From a virus, in the IMG/VR virus record IMGVR_UViG_3300025096_000078, positions 1 through 31,794 of that record: DNA of 31,794 nt; one strand, written 5' to 3'. How positions within the stretch are numbered: the first letter of the stretch is position 1; each line of letters opens with the position of its first letter. The position numbers and the translations under genes are program-made. Positions 19,385 through 27,822 of the stretch are shown one piece after another. The notes under the pieces were generated by a model. The model did not search any database, was not told the origin of the DNA, and worked only from the letters and a program-made list of their open reading frames with translations.

Positions 19385-21011
19385 AAGGTGCTCCTTCTGA
19401 TGTGTAGTTACTTGCTATTTGTGCAGCAGCTGGTGACTTGGCAAGTTCAAGCATTTGTTGTTGCTGCTGTTGTGTTTGCTGCTCTGCTTGTGCAGCTTGA
19501 GCCTCCTGTTGTAATTGCTCTGGTGTTTTAACCAGGTTGGTGGTGTCAATAGAAGCACTCGCAGCCAGTCTACGCAGGGCTTCTTCCATGTTCAAGTATT
19601 GCGCCATCACTTCTGGCCCTAAAGATTGTTGAGCAATTGCAATAAATTCTGTCAACTTATTCATGTCATCTCCTCTACCTATTGCTTCTAATCCTGTTAC
19701 TGGTTTAGGTGCAACTAATGGTTCGCCTGTTTCTTGTGACGTAGGGAAGGTTGGCAACTTTCCTTTACGTTGAAGGATGTACATCAGCCTTCTAACTAGA
19801 GGTAGTTGTAGTTCCTGAGTCAAGATGGAATACAACCCACCAATGGAGGCTTCTAACTCTTGGGCCATATAACGAATTTCTTCTGCTGTTACCCTCTCCC
19901 CTGGTCGTTGTACTGCTGTATTGAGAAGGAAGGCAAACTGCAATCGACCTTCGATTCTGTCAGCCAGGTTGCTAGCTATCTGTAAGTCCTGTCCTTTCTG
20001 ACTTTGAATGACAGTGACATCAGCTGCATTACCTTGAACGATTGCACCATTCGCTGCTGACGACAGGGTTCTTGGACGTGTAGTTCCGTTGGGATTAACC
20101 AAGAAAATAATCTTGGCAGCGGCTGCACTACCTTCAAGGATTGATTGATAAAGAGATTCGAGTGCAGTTAAATCTCCGTAATAGGCTTCAACGTGTGAGC
20201 GCCCGTATTCTTCTGTATCAATCCGTTCAAAACGTAATGGAATCCATGGGCTACATCCCTCTGGACACCTGCCATATGTGCCTGGTATTTCTTTACCTTT
20301 CGCTTCCTGATACCAGGATGCTTGCCCATCTTTAAACTTTACACATGTATATATTTTGATTGTCTTCTTGATAGGGCCAAGACTTGTCTTCTCTTCTGGC
20401 TCATCATCAAGGAAATCTTCTGGCAATGCTTCTGGATAAACTTCTTCTTCAGTAATAATTTCAGTGACCGTACCCATTGGGTCACGAACACAGCAATATC
20501 TATCGAGATGTATAACCTTGACTCCTTCTGCACCTACATAAAGAAGAACATTACCCGCTACTAATAGTTGTTTAAACGCTTCGTGCATAGAAGCACGAGC
20601 ACTCATAACTTCTAGCATCTGCATTACAGCCAGCTCTACCTTGACTAGTGCAGTGTCGAGTTCAGTCTTTAACTCTGGCCCTTGCTCTTCTATTCGTAAA
20701 GCAAGTGAATCTATCTCAAGCTTGAAGAAGCTGGAGTTAGGAGGGAAGAGTGAAAGACCAAGTTTGTTTGCAAGATTGCTTAGACCTCTAGCTCCTATGG
20801 ATTGATAAGGAGTTTTCAATCGACCATGATCTCCCATATGAGAGTCAGGTACAAGAGAAGGAATAGTTACCTTTGCGCAATCTCTTGCCCTTTGAAGGAA
20901 AGGATCACGAGTAGTAACTAGCTGTTGATAGCGAGCCGCAACAGTTCCATCATCCTTATCGTCATAAGTTCCACCTTGACGATCAACATCACCAGTCAGA
21001 GTTAGTTCCAT
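19275..21011 (-). CDS. Portal (head-tail connector) protein, T7 gp8-like
   Basis: The 578-residue protein (T7 gp8 is 536) has a T7-type connector signature: YQSIGARGLSNLANKLGLSLFPPNSSFFKLEID at residues about 70-100, then LLVAGNVLLYV. A helical region with RPGERVTAEEIRYMAQELEASIGGLYSILTQELQLPLVRR follows near residues 365-410, and the C-terminal tail is Gln- and Ala-rich. Portals form the dodecameric ring through which DNA is packaged and ejected. The start is ATG at 21,011, 4 nt after the gp7.3-like gene. The stop TAA at 19,275 follows a proline-codon run. Confidence 0.93.
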   Translation of the reverse strand: MELTLTGDVDRQGGTYDDKDDGTVAARYQQLVTTRDPFLQRARDCAKVTIPSLVPDSHMGDHGRLKTPYQSIGARGLSNLANKLGLSLFPPNSSFFKLEIDSLALRIEEQGPELKTELDTALVKVELAVMQMLEVMSARASMHEAFKQLLVAGNVLLYVGAEGVKVIHLDRYCCVRDPMGTVTEIITEEEVYPEALPEDFLDDEPEEKTSLGPIKKTIKIYTCVKFKDGQASWYQEAKGKEIPGTYGRCPEGCSPWIPLRFERIDTEEYGRSHVEAYYGDLTALESLYQSILEGSAAAAKIIFLVNPNGTTRPRTLSSAANGAIVQGNAADVTVIQSQKGQDLQIASNLADRIEGRLQFAFLLNTAVQRPGERVTAEEIRYMAQELEASIGGLYSILTQELQLPLVRRLMYILQRKGKLPTFPTSQETGEPLVAPKPVTGLEAIGRGDDMNKLTEFIAIAQQSLGPEVMAQYLNMEEALRRLAASASIDTTNLVKTPEQLQQEAQAAQAEQQTQQQQQQMLELAKSPAAAQIASNYTSEGAPYGPQFSEGTNEGAVANVLPDAQAAGDGLPSGAIPTP

Positions 21012-21015
21012 TTAA

Positions 21016-21342
21016 TCAGGGGATTTGTAAGCCAGCGCCACCACCACCACCAATACCTATATCTGTCCGAAGTCTCCTTCTTCCATAACCTTTACTCCTT
21101 CTTTGAGGGGCAGCGGGCGTTGGTGTTATTTCCAATGATGATCCTGCTACTTCAGCAGTAGGACTGGGAGGTGGAGGAGGTGGAGAGTTTTGAATTGCTT
21201 TCTGTTCCTCAAAGCGAGCACGACTTTCCGCCTGTTGTATTTCAAACTGACGTTTTTGTTCAGCCATTTGCTCTCGTTGGAGAGCTAACTGAGCACTGTT
21301 ATCAGGAGCAGGGCTTGATCTCCTTCCACCTCCACCACACAT
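21016..21342 (-). CDS. T7 gp7.3-like small virion/tail assembly protein
   Basis: This 108-residue protein opens MCGGGGRRS, has a Gln/Glu-rich helix (about residues 18-52), a run of six prolines, and ends RRRLRTDIGIGGGGGAGLQIP. A C terminus of the form basic residues then Gly-rich then (L/I)(N/Q)IP is shared by gp7.3-type podovirus proteins (T7 gp7.3 ends GGGINI) that sit just before the portal gene and are needed for infectious tails. The position here, directly upstream of the portal, is the same. The assignment is based on position and the C-terminal signature; the catalytic-free, low-complexity sequence allows no more. Confidence 0.65.
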   Translation of the reverse strand: MCGGGGRRSSPAPDNSAQLALQREQMAEQKRQFEIQQAESRARFEEQKAIQNSPPPPPPSPTAEVAGSSLEITPTPAAPQRRSKGYGRRRLRTDIGIGGGGGAGLQIP

Positions 21343-21344
21343 AG

Positions 21345-21530
21345 CTAAGAATTAAGATTGTTTTGGTCAGTGTAAACGGAATGCAGCATACGTACCACAC
21401 TGCGGCATCCTACATAGTGCCATATTTCTCTATCTTCTTGATCAGTAGAGGGACATTGTTCAGGATAAATCTCATCTAACTTACGAATAAGTGCCTCATC
21501 AATAGGAGGGAAAAGCTCATCGTCATTCAT
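21345..21530 (-). CDS. Small conserved-type hypothetical protein between exonuclease and gp7.3-like gene
   Basis: This 61-residue acidic protein begins MNDDELFPPIDEALIRKLDE and includes a PEQCPSTDQEDREIWHYVGCRS segment. The frame is open back to a TTG at 21,545, but ATG 21,530 overlaps the exonuclease stop as ATGA, the coupling pattern used throughout this block, so I chose it. No known domain is recognised. It could be a replication accessory or an early morphogenesis protein. Confidence 0.7.
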   Translation of the reverse strand: MNDDELFPPIDEALIRKLDEIYPEQCPSTDQEDREIWHYVGCRSVVRMLHSVYTDQNNLNS

Positions 21531-22264
21531 AGTACTGGCTCCCAAAGTTGTACTTCACCAGAGGTGTGGTTATATTCTCCATCACGGAGTATGCGTGTTA
21601 AACGTGCAGTCATAATTGCATCCGCATAACTCTTCTTCTTTTTTTTGTAGGCCTGTAATACTTTCTCCCACATATCTTCAAGTGTTTGTGAATCACCAAG
21701 AATTTTCTCTGCGGTAACTGGGCCTACTCCTATTAGTCCTTCAATATTATCTGTTTTGTCTCCACTTAATGTCTGGATCATCCAGTGTCTATCAGCTTTC
21801 TTTCTCGTTATGAGTTCGAGATCATCTGATTGCAGCAGTGTGCAAGGTACACCTCTCATGTCTTTATCAGGCGACACGATGATTGGATCTTTGTACTTCC
21901 CACCTGTTGCGAGTAACCCCATCACATCATCACCTTCCAATCCATCGAAACTAATGGAGTGAAAGTCTTTAGCAATCTGTTCTCGTATATCACTAAGGCC
22001 AAGGGGTCTACGTTTCCCTGATCTATTAGCTTTGTACTCTTGATAGATCCCATGCCTGAAGGTGGGATAGTCAGAGAAGCACATGATGACTGGGCCACTA
22101 GCCTCACCTATCAGTTGATACTGAGCTACTCGATCTTCAATTAGTTGAATAGCATCACGTCTATCTAGGTGAAGGGTGTGGATGTTTTCATCCCATCTAG
22201 TGTCCTGTTCACATGCACAGCATGAGGAATAGATCAGCCAGTCGGCATCAATTAGGAGTGTCAT
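21527..22264 (-). CDS. 5'-3' exonuclease, T7 gp6 / FEN-type nuclease
   Basis: This 245-residue protein carries the metal-binding acidic residues of the flap/5' nuclease family: D6 and D8 (LLIDADWL), D65, E110/D112/D113 (DGLEGDDVMG), D133/D135 (VSPDKDM) and D169/D172 (LSGDKTDN). A helix-three-turn-helix (GLIGVGPVTAEKIL) follows at about residues 177-189. In T7 this enzyme removes RNA primers and degrades host DNA. The start ATG overlaps the primase-helicase stop as TAATG. In T7 the DNA polymerase gene lies between these two genes; here no base is available for one. Confidence 0.92.
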   Translation of the reverse strand: MTLLIDADWLIYSSCCACEQDTRWDENIHTLHLDRRDAIQLIEDRVAQYQLIGEASGPVIMCFSDYPTFRHGIYQEYKANRSGKRRPLGLSDIREQIAKDFHSISFDGLEGDDVMGLLATGGKYKDPIIVSPDKDMRGVPCTLLQSDDLELITRKKADRHWMIQTLSGDKTDNIEGLIGVGPVTAEKILGDSQTLEDMWEKVLQAYKKKKKSYADAIMTARLTRILRDGEYNHTSGEVQLWEPVL

Positions 22265-23877
22265 TAGAAGTAAGAAGACATTGGAATTGTGAGTCGACCT
22301 GTGTCCTGGTCGTAAAGGAGTTTGTCAACAGGGCCAGTAAAACCAGCGAACCTATTTTTCAAACAACGCAGCTGTAGTTCACTACGTTCTGCTGCATCTC
22401 CTTGTTGATTGCGTTCACAAGAGATGACTGCATCTGATAATTGGGCTATTGAATGAGAACCCCTGAGATGGCCAAGCGAGACTTGAGCACCCTCCTCATG
22501 GCCTCGCCCTTCGGGGCGCTTGAGGTGGCTAACAAGGAAAAGACCAACACCCGTAGATTCAACTACTTGTCGAAGCTTGGTGCACGTAACATCAAGCGCA
22601 CGTCTCTCGTCACAGTCAGTGAGACCAGAGACAACTATGGTGAGGTGGTCAACAAAGACAACATCTACCCCCTCAACATTGGCAAGGTATTGGATCTGTT
22701 CTACAAGGCGATCAGGATCCATCGACCCAAAATGGTCATAAAGGAAGAGACGCTGCGTTGCGCAAAGACGATCAAAGGCTGATCGAGTTGTCTCTTCATC
22801 TGCAAGTGCAGGGTCAAGGTGGATAGGTAGACCTAGTTCCACTCCAACTATCCCTTGCAATGTGCGTTGGATACTTTCTTCGAGTGCGATGTACCCAACC
22901 TTCAGTCCTTGAATGAGGAAGTAGTGAGCCAGCTCCCTGCATAGTGAACTCTTCCCTGTCCCGCTACCAGCTGTGATGGTAATCATCTCGCCTTTACGGA
23001 ATCCTTGTAGATATTTATCTAGTTGAGGCCAGGGGTATTTACATATAGCTGTAGCACCAGGCTTGATTAGTTCATCCCATAGATCCGCTGCATTAATGAT
23101 GCCGTCGGGTCTGACTGGCGTGGCTTTCCATAGCAGATCGTGCAACAACTCTCCTTCGCCTGCGAGGAGCATTTCATTAGCGTCCTTTCTTGGTAGTCGG
23201 CAGATAGCTGCCTTGCCAGCAGGTAATACTTCAACTGCCTTCTCGGCAGCTGCCATTCCAGGTTCATCTGAGTCGAAGCAAAGGACAATCCGAATGAAGT
23301 TGGATAGCCATTTGAGATTTGCAGCTATGTATTTGCTAGCAGATTGAGCACCGTTTGGTAGTGAAACTACAGGAAACTTGTTGCCTTGAACTTGAGAGAC
23401 CGACATGCAATCAACCTCCCCTTCAGTAATAACAACGAATAGATTTTGTGTGCCGTGCTGTCTCCAAAGATGTTGACCCCAGAGTTGCATGTCAGAGCAA
23501 TCACCAATCCAACTAAACCTTTTGTCCTTAGTTCTTATGTGTTGAGCACAAGGTTTACCCAACTGATCTCTGAAGGTAGAGACCTGAACAGGTTGGCCGT
23601 GGCGTTCAGCTGTTCCATACCCATAGAGCTTGGTCGTTTCTTCTGTTAGTGCTCTCTTGTTGAGAGCCTTCGAGATGATGCGACATGGATCTATTAGGTC
23701 TGGCTTTTTCATAGGCAGTACAGGCATGGGTTTCTTCTCTTCCTTGGTGGGTTGATACTGATAGTCGCAGCCAAAGCAAGTGGCATGGCCGTCATCGAAC
23801 CAAGCCAAGTTGTCTTTGCTTTTGCATTCAGGGCAGGGCCCGTGCTTAACGAACTTGCTTTTGCTTTTCTCTTTCAT
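22264..23877 (-). CDS. Primase-helicase (T7 gp4-like)
   Basis: This 537-residue protein (T7 gp4 is 566) has all parts in order. The N-terminal zinc-binding module has C15, C18, C34 and C37. The TOPRIM domain has E152 in VITEGEVDCM and the downstream acidic CFDSDEPG. The RecA-type helicase has Walker A GSGTGKS at residues 304-310, a Walker B-like VFVDHLTIVV and FLVSHLKRP. It should unwind the fork and lay down primers. The start ATG has GGGAG five bases upstream. It follows a 36-codon small ORF that overlaps its start. Primase and helicase both look intact, so the replisome is missing only its polymerase in this window. Confidence 0.95.
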   Translation of the reverse strand: MKEKSKSKFVKHGPCPECKSKDNLAWFDDGHATCFGCDYQYQPTKEEKKPMPVLPMKKPDLIDPCRIISKALNKRALTEETTKLYGYGTAERHGQPVQVSTFRDQLGKPCAQHIRTKDKRFSWIGDCSDMQLWGQHLWRQHGTQNLFVVITEGEVDCMSVSQVQGNKFPVVSLPNGAQSASKYIAANLKWLSNFIRIVLCFDSDEPGMAAAEKAVEVLPAGKAAICRLPRKDANEMLLAGEGELLHDLLWKATPVRPDGIINAADLWDELIKPGATAICKYPWPQLDKYLQGFRKGEMITITAGSGTGKSSLCRELAHYFLIQGLKVGYIALEESIQRTLQGIVGVELGLPIHLDPALADEETTRSAFDRLCATQRLFLYDHFGSMDPDRLVEQIQYLANVEGVDVVFVDHLTIVVSGLTDCDERRALDVTCTKLRQVVESTGVGLFLVSHLKRPEGRGHEEGAQVSLGHLRGSHSIAQLSDAVISCERNQQGDAAERSELQLRCLKNRFAGFTGPVDKLLYDQDTGRLTIPMSSYF

Positions 23878-23956
23878 GATTCTCCCAGTGGTGGATCAGG
23901 AGTTTTAATTCCTCGATTCTTTTTTTTGCATATTGAATACGATCAGATGCGTTCAT
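23846..23956 (-). CDS. Small helical protein (36 aa), upstream of primase-helicase
   Basis: A 36-codon frame starts at ATG 23,956 behind GGAGAAAAG, a good ribosome-binding site, and encodes a charged amphipathic helix (about residues 6-34, RIQYAKKRIEELKLLIHHWE). It overlaps the upstream gene end by 14 nt and the primase-helicase start by 32 nt, filling what would otherwise be a 65-nt gap. No family is recognised. Its small size makes it uncertain, but the ribosome-binding site and tiling favour a real gene. Confidence 0.55.
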   Translation of the reverse strand: MNASDRIQYAKKRIEELKLLIHHWENHEREKQKQVR

Positions 23957-24185
23957 CTTTTCTCCAAGGCAGTGCGTCTTGACTGTTAATCACCAAGATC
24001 TTGCAATCAGGGAAAGCTTCTTTAACTCTTGATGCAGCGACTGATGGATTCGGAGCACGTTGAATAACATACTGTCCTTTTCCATCGGGATCTTTAACCT
24101 TGATGGTGTAATCCTTTTGGCCTGCTGTGATTGAGTTGTACACAGGGAAATCCTCCTGAGAGATTGAGCGTTGTCGTTTAGTCAT
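23943..24185 (-). CDS. Small hypothetical protein in the replication block (80 aa)
   Basis: The 80-residue product begins MTKRQRSISQEDFPVYN and contains IKVKDPDGKGQYVIQRAPNP followed by a helix and a short strand (CKILVINSQD). This suggests a small alpha/beta protein. The frame extends back to a TTG at 24,200, but ATG 24,185 overlaps the preceding stop as ATGA. No family recognised. It lies between the zinc-ribbon gene and the 36-residue ORF, in the stretch where T7 carries its gp3.5 lysozyme; it has no lysozyme features. Confidence 0.7.
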   Translation of the reverse strand: MTKRQRSISQEDFPVYNSITAGQKDYTIKVKDPDGKGQYVIQRAPNPSVAASRVKEAFPDCKILVINSQDALPWRKDERI

Positions 24186-24439
24186 CGTGGTGTCATCCAA
24201 GTATCAAGCTGATCAATCAACCAACCGTTGTACTTAGGGATGGACTGCTTGCATCCATGACAAGAACACTTTGACCATGACAAGTGGTATGTCCTTTGAA
24301 CATGTCCACATTCAGGACACTTGATGTTCTTACCATTGCCACCAGCACGATCTTTCTTTTGGATCTGTGCATAGTCATCGATGAGAGTTTGCTCCCCATC
24401 TCTGACTGAGATGTGTTTGCTATGTGTTGTTGGTGTCAT
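24182..24439 (-). CDS. Zinc-ribbon-like small protein
   Basis: The 85-residue protein has CPEC (C41, C44) and CSCHGC (C58, C60, C63) separated by 13 residues, a plausible four-cysteine zinc ribbon after a helical N-terminal half. Such ribbons often bind nucleic acid or a polymerase, but no specific family is recognised. ATG 24,439 overlaps the endonuclease stop as ATGA; an ATG three codons upstream is also possible. It lies in the replication block between endonuclease I and the primase-helicase, so a role in DNA or RNA metabolism is likely by context only. Confidence 0.75.
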   Translation of the reverse strand: MTPTTHSKHISVRDGEQTLIDDYAQIQKKDRAGGNGKNIKCPECGHVQRTYHLSWSKCSCHGCKQSIPKYNGWLIDQLDTWMTPR

Positions 24440-24879
24440 GAGTACCATGAGTTGGGGACAAATCTGCTACTCCATTGGAAGCCATGTCTTGTAGCCCATT
24501 GGCCATAAGTAATTGACTTCTTAGCGCGGCTGATCTTTTCATTGCCGTTTAAAAAACACAGCCGGATATCTAAATCAGGATGTTGTCTCTTTACAGCTAA
24601 CATCTTGCGTCTATCTTCTGGTCTGAAGAAACCCTTAGCCTCAACGATCACTCCATTAGGGAGGATGAAGTCAGGTTTGTACTTGGCTTCAATGATGTAG
24701 TCAAGGGTTAATCCTTCATACTTAAAGGGAACGCGGCGTTGATTAAGGCTGGCCGCAATACCAGCCTCAAACTTACTGCGGTATTTAAAAGTCCCCTGAC
24801 TCTTCGGTGTTGGCACTGCTTTCAGGTGTCGTTGTTTCCGACGTACCTTGGAAGTTCCCTTCTGCTGCTTCGAAGCCAT
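24436..24879 (-). CDS. Endonuclease I, Holliday-junction resolvase (T7 gp3-like)
   Basis: The 147-residue protein (T7 gp3 is 149) contains the catalytic set of T7 endonuclease I. E38 lies in RSKFEAG, D70 in YKPDFILPNG, and E80 and K82 in VIVEAKG; the spacing D-x9-E-x-K matches T7 D55, E65 and K67. It resolves branched DNA and helps degrade host DNA. The first 25 residues are very basic. They overlap the last 95 nt of the SSB gene out of frame. The start is the only ATG before the core. Confidence 0.93.
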   Translation of the reverse strand: MASKQQKGTSKVRRKQRHLKAVPTPKSQGTFKYRSKFEAGIAASLNQRRVPFKYEGLTLDYIIEAKYKPDFILPNGVIVEAKGFFRPEDRRKMLAVKRQHPDLDIRLCFLNGNEKISRAKKSITYGQWATRHGFQWSSRFVPNSWYS

Positions 24880-25429
24880 AGCTAGTTGCGGTCTTTGAAT
24901 ACTCCTTCAGATCAATGATCTGTGCGGCTAAAGGTTGAACTTTGATACCAACTCCTGTTGATGGGTGGCTATAAGGAGAAGCTTCGAATGAGATACGACC
25001 AATAGAGCCAGGCCCTATCTTGTCTACCTTCTGCTTCATGTCTTCTGACAGTGGCTTACCCATTGCATCGAAGAGTGCAGGTGGTGTATTAGTCCAGGTG
25101 CTGCCATCTTTTCTGACACCTGATACCTTTCTCTTCATCTTGATATAGAAGACAGCTTCACCTTCTATGTCGTCGTAACCAAAGGAAGTAGGGGCTGACT
25201 TCCAATTCTTTTTATTGGGTTCAGCTTCCTTGCATTGCTTTTGGAAACGAGTAAGTAATCCACTGAGCTGTTCTTCCATCTCGCTAGCTTGGTCAGCTGC
25301 GATGAGTGCTATCACTTTCCATACTGCTTGTTCGTACTTGGTGTCAGGTGTGACAAGCCATGCGTACTGAAATTTACAAGGTGGTGTGGTGAGTTTGAGT
25401 CTTTCGAATTGTGGTACTGATGAAGTCAT
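24785..25429 (-). CDS. Single-stranded DNA-binding protein (T7 gp2.5-like)
   Basis: The 214-residue protein (T7 gp2.5 is 232) lies between the RNA polymerase and endonuclease genes as in T7. It has an OB-fold-type beta-rich body with PPCKFQYAWLVTPD near residues 16-30 and ends with an acidic tail closing in an aromatic residue (NTEESGDF). In T7 the acidic tail and its terminal Phe bind the DNA polymerase and primase-helicase. ATG 25,429 overlaps the RNA polymerase stop as ATGA. The tail is kept although no phage polymerase gene is visible. Confidence 0.88.
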   Translation of the reverse strand: MTSSVPQFERLKLTTPPCKFQYAWLVTPDTKYEQAVWKVIALIAADQASEMEEQLSGLLTRFQKQCKEAEPNKKNWKSAPTSFGYDDIEGEAVFYIKMKRKVSGVRKDGSTWTNTPPALFDAMGKPLSEDMKQKVDKIGPGSIGRISFEASPYSHPSTGVGIKVQPLAAQIIDLKEYSKTATSYGFEAAEGNFQGTSETTTPESSANTEESGDF

Positions 25430-27783
25430 GTGATGAAGTAGTTAGAAGTTTGTACGGACGTGAGATCTAGTTCACCAAGCTCAGGCTTGGGTGGTAAATC
25501 ATCTGCCCTTTCAATCTGTTGAGTGAGCTGTGTTGTGACTGCTGTGAACCAATCATCTGAATACATATCAGAGAATGATTGCCTTACTGCATCCCTTAGC
25601 TTGCTCATTTCTGAGGGAGTAGTGGCAAAGCAGTCATGAACTCCGCCGATATTCTGAACGCCATTCATCATGGCTCGAATAGTGGCGAAGGACATATGAC
25701 TTGAGTCAAATGAGTGGACAACGTTAGGACTGAGAGCATTAGCCATTCGAGTTGAATCAAGAGAGTCTTGATCGATGTTCGTTCTGATATCCATGTGAAC
25801 ATCAGATAGATACTTCAATCGAATGCGTGTTTGCTTGGTGTCCTTGTACTCCTGGTGAACTAACAATCCTGATGGTGTTGTCCACTCAAGAGGGATGTTG
25901 TCCTTACCAGCAAGGCGACCAAGTTTTCTGAACCATTCCATTGCCTTAACAGCTGGGCCAATCAAAGCTGTTGTCTCTTTATGCAAGAGCTGCGCCATGA
26001 AGTGCATGGTGCTCATGGATCCACGTTGGGTAGTCCATGTCTTGCCTGAGAACATATCCTTTGATCTCTTTTGTGCCCAGTCGTAGCAGTAGTAGTAGAA
26101 GGCAGTGGATGTAGCTGAGTAAGGGCTAGTCATCACGCATGGTTTAGCGAGTGACCTGTCTGGCTCAAGCATCAACCACTTCCTTGCTCTTGGGTCATCA
26201 CTCTTTCTTAATTTCTCAAGGACACGAGTCATTACTTGTGAGTAAATGTCTTGTGGTGTGTCACTTGAGATGAGATTGACTGATCTACCCATGCCCTCTG
26301 ATCTAAGGAGAGCGGCATAGTGTTGGATACCTGAGCACGTGCAGTCCAACATGATGGGAAGGGTGCATTGATAGCCCCATCCTTGATGTTTGAACTGTCG
26401 GTACTCATGACAGAAAGCAAGGAAAGCCCAAGGCTTATCGGCTCTCATCCAGAACTCAGCGTTTAACCACGGGTCGTTGCCAGCTCCCATGATTAGCTGT
26501 TCTCTTTGATGTACCCAATCAATCCGAGTCTGCCAATCTGATTTGCCTAGTCCATAGAGGTTGGCTCCATGTACTCGCAACCAATTGACATCCTCTTCTG
26601 TATTGAGGGGAGTGCCGTTAGCAAATAAGAGAAGCGACCTCGACACATCATTCCCTTGCGGGTTGAGATAAGGAGGGCGGTAGTAGTAGCGACCTCTGAA
26701 ATCAAGGGACATAGGGAAATAAAATTCCTCTTCATCCTTGAAGCGACGAGCTACCCATAAGGTCTTGGCTTGACCTATACGTGCACCCTTAGTCTTGTCA
26801 TTCTTCTCATAGATTTGCTTAGCTCTTTTCCTCCACCGATATACACCTGGATCCTCTTCATCTAAATGTTTAGGGAAGGGAGGGACAGGCCATCCCTCTC
26901 TTGGGAAGAGGCAACCAATCTCTAGGTTGAGGTCATACGCATGGTCAACTTGTTCAAGCATCCATGTGTTGATCTTCCATGGGACTGACTGATGAATGTT
27001 GGCTGCCTTAATGAAGGGCTCATCACCCTTACTATTCTTGCCAACTAGTTCATCATTACTCTTCATCAATTTGAGAGGGAGCATGTGATAGCCACCGTTA
27101 GGCCAAGGTCGAGGCTCGATGACCGTCGGTAGATAGTTCGGTGTCATCAACTCTTGCTGTGCTTTGACGTCGTTGATCCATGCCATGCACTGATCGGTTG
27201 GTTTAACCACACGACGGGCAGGTTTATAACCGTGATCCATAACGATCTCGATTAAGCCTGTCTCTTTAGCAACTAGTTCAATAAGAAAGACACCTGATGC
27301 CATCTTCTCCTTGACCTGCCAGTTATCTGTCCACTGCATGTGCCTAATGGCTGCCATTTGATGAGCTCTTTTACTGCGACCACGTTTGAACTTGATGAGT
27401 TCATCCTTGGTTGCACGATCAAGCATGGTTTCTATCCATAACTTGTCGGCTACATCCATTGCGACTGAGTGCAATGTTGGGCATGCACTAAGACTGTCGA
27501 TGACAGTACGCAGTGCGCATGCTGCTACTTGTTGTGGTGGTAGGTGAGTGATAGGTGAGAGGAGAGCAAATGATTTACCTGCTACTCCCTTCTCTATCTT
27601 TTTTCTGATAGCCCGAAGATGGATGACTATCTGATCTATGCCATGTGCAGTGAGAGCTTCACCCCACTTTGATAAGGACTCCATCTGTCCTTGCTTGCGT
27701 CGGTTGGAAAGTAATCTCACTCGGTCTGAACCAAGCGTGAGCATCTCTCTTTCCAAGGCAAGTTGATCGTCGAGTGTCTTCAC
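25426..27783 (-). CDS. Single-subunit RNA polymerase (T7 gp1-like)
   Basis: The 785-residue protein (T7 is 883) has the catalytic set of T7-type polymerases. D480 lies in MLDCTCSGIQHYAALL. R543, K547 and Y555 lie in RSLAKPCVMTSPY, matching T7 R627, K631 and Y639. D717 lies in VHDCFATTP. The ALSPNVVHSFDSSHM segment is also conserved. It should transcribe the middle and late genes from phage promoters. The start is GTG at 27,783: no in-frame ATG, GTG or TTG occurs between the upstream stop and this codon. The N terminus (LDDQLALEREML) lines up some way into the T7 protein, so the N-terminal domain is shorter. Confidence 0.95.
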   Translation of the reverse strand: MKTLDDQLALEREMLTLGSDRVRLLSNRRKQGQMESLSKWGEALTAHGIDQIVIHLRAIRKKIEKGVAGKSFALLSPITHLPPQQVAACALRTVIDSLSACPTLHSVAMDVADKLWIETMLDRATKDELIKFKRGRSKRAHQMAAIRHMQWTDNWQVKEKMASGVFLIELVAKETGLIEIVMDHGYKPARRVVKPTDQCMAWINDVKAQQELMTPNYLPTVIEPRPWPNGGYHMLPLKLMKSNDELVGKNSKGDEPFIKAANIHQSVPWKINTWMLEQVDHAYDLNLEIGCLFPREGWPVPPFPKHLDEEDPGVYRWRKRAKQIYEKNDKTKGARIGQAKTLWVARRFKDEEEFYFPMSLDFRGRYYYRPPYLNPQGNDVSRSLLLFANGTPLNTEEDVNWLRVHGANLYGLGKSDWQTRIDWVHQREQLIMGAGNDPWLNAEFWMRADKPWAFLAFCHEYRQFKHQGWGYQCTLPIMLDCTCSGIQHYAALLRSEGMGRSVNLISSDTPQDIYSQVMTRVLEKLRKSDDPRARKWLMLEPDRSLAKPCVMTSPYSATSTAFYYYCYDWAQKRSKDMFSGKTWTTQRGSMSTMHFMAQLLHKETTALIGPAVKAMEWFRKLGRLAGKDNIPLEWTTPSGLLVHQEYKDTKQTRIRLKYLSDVHMDIRTNIDQDSLDSTRMANALSPNVVHSFDSSHMSFATIRAMMNGVQNIGGVHDCFATTPSEMSKLRDAVRQSFSDMYSDDWFTAVTTQLTQQIERADDLPPKPELGELDLTSVQTSNYFIT

Positions 27784-27822
27784 GGGAGTACCAAAGTAAT
27801 TCTCTGAAGATGACTGACATAC

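Noticed and set aside
22453-22782. A 109-codon plus-strand ORF antisense to the primase-helicase
   Set aside because: It lies wholly opposite the conserved helicase domain and has no protein features; it is a shadow frame.
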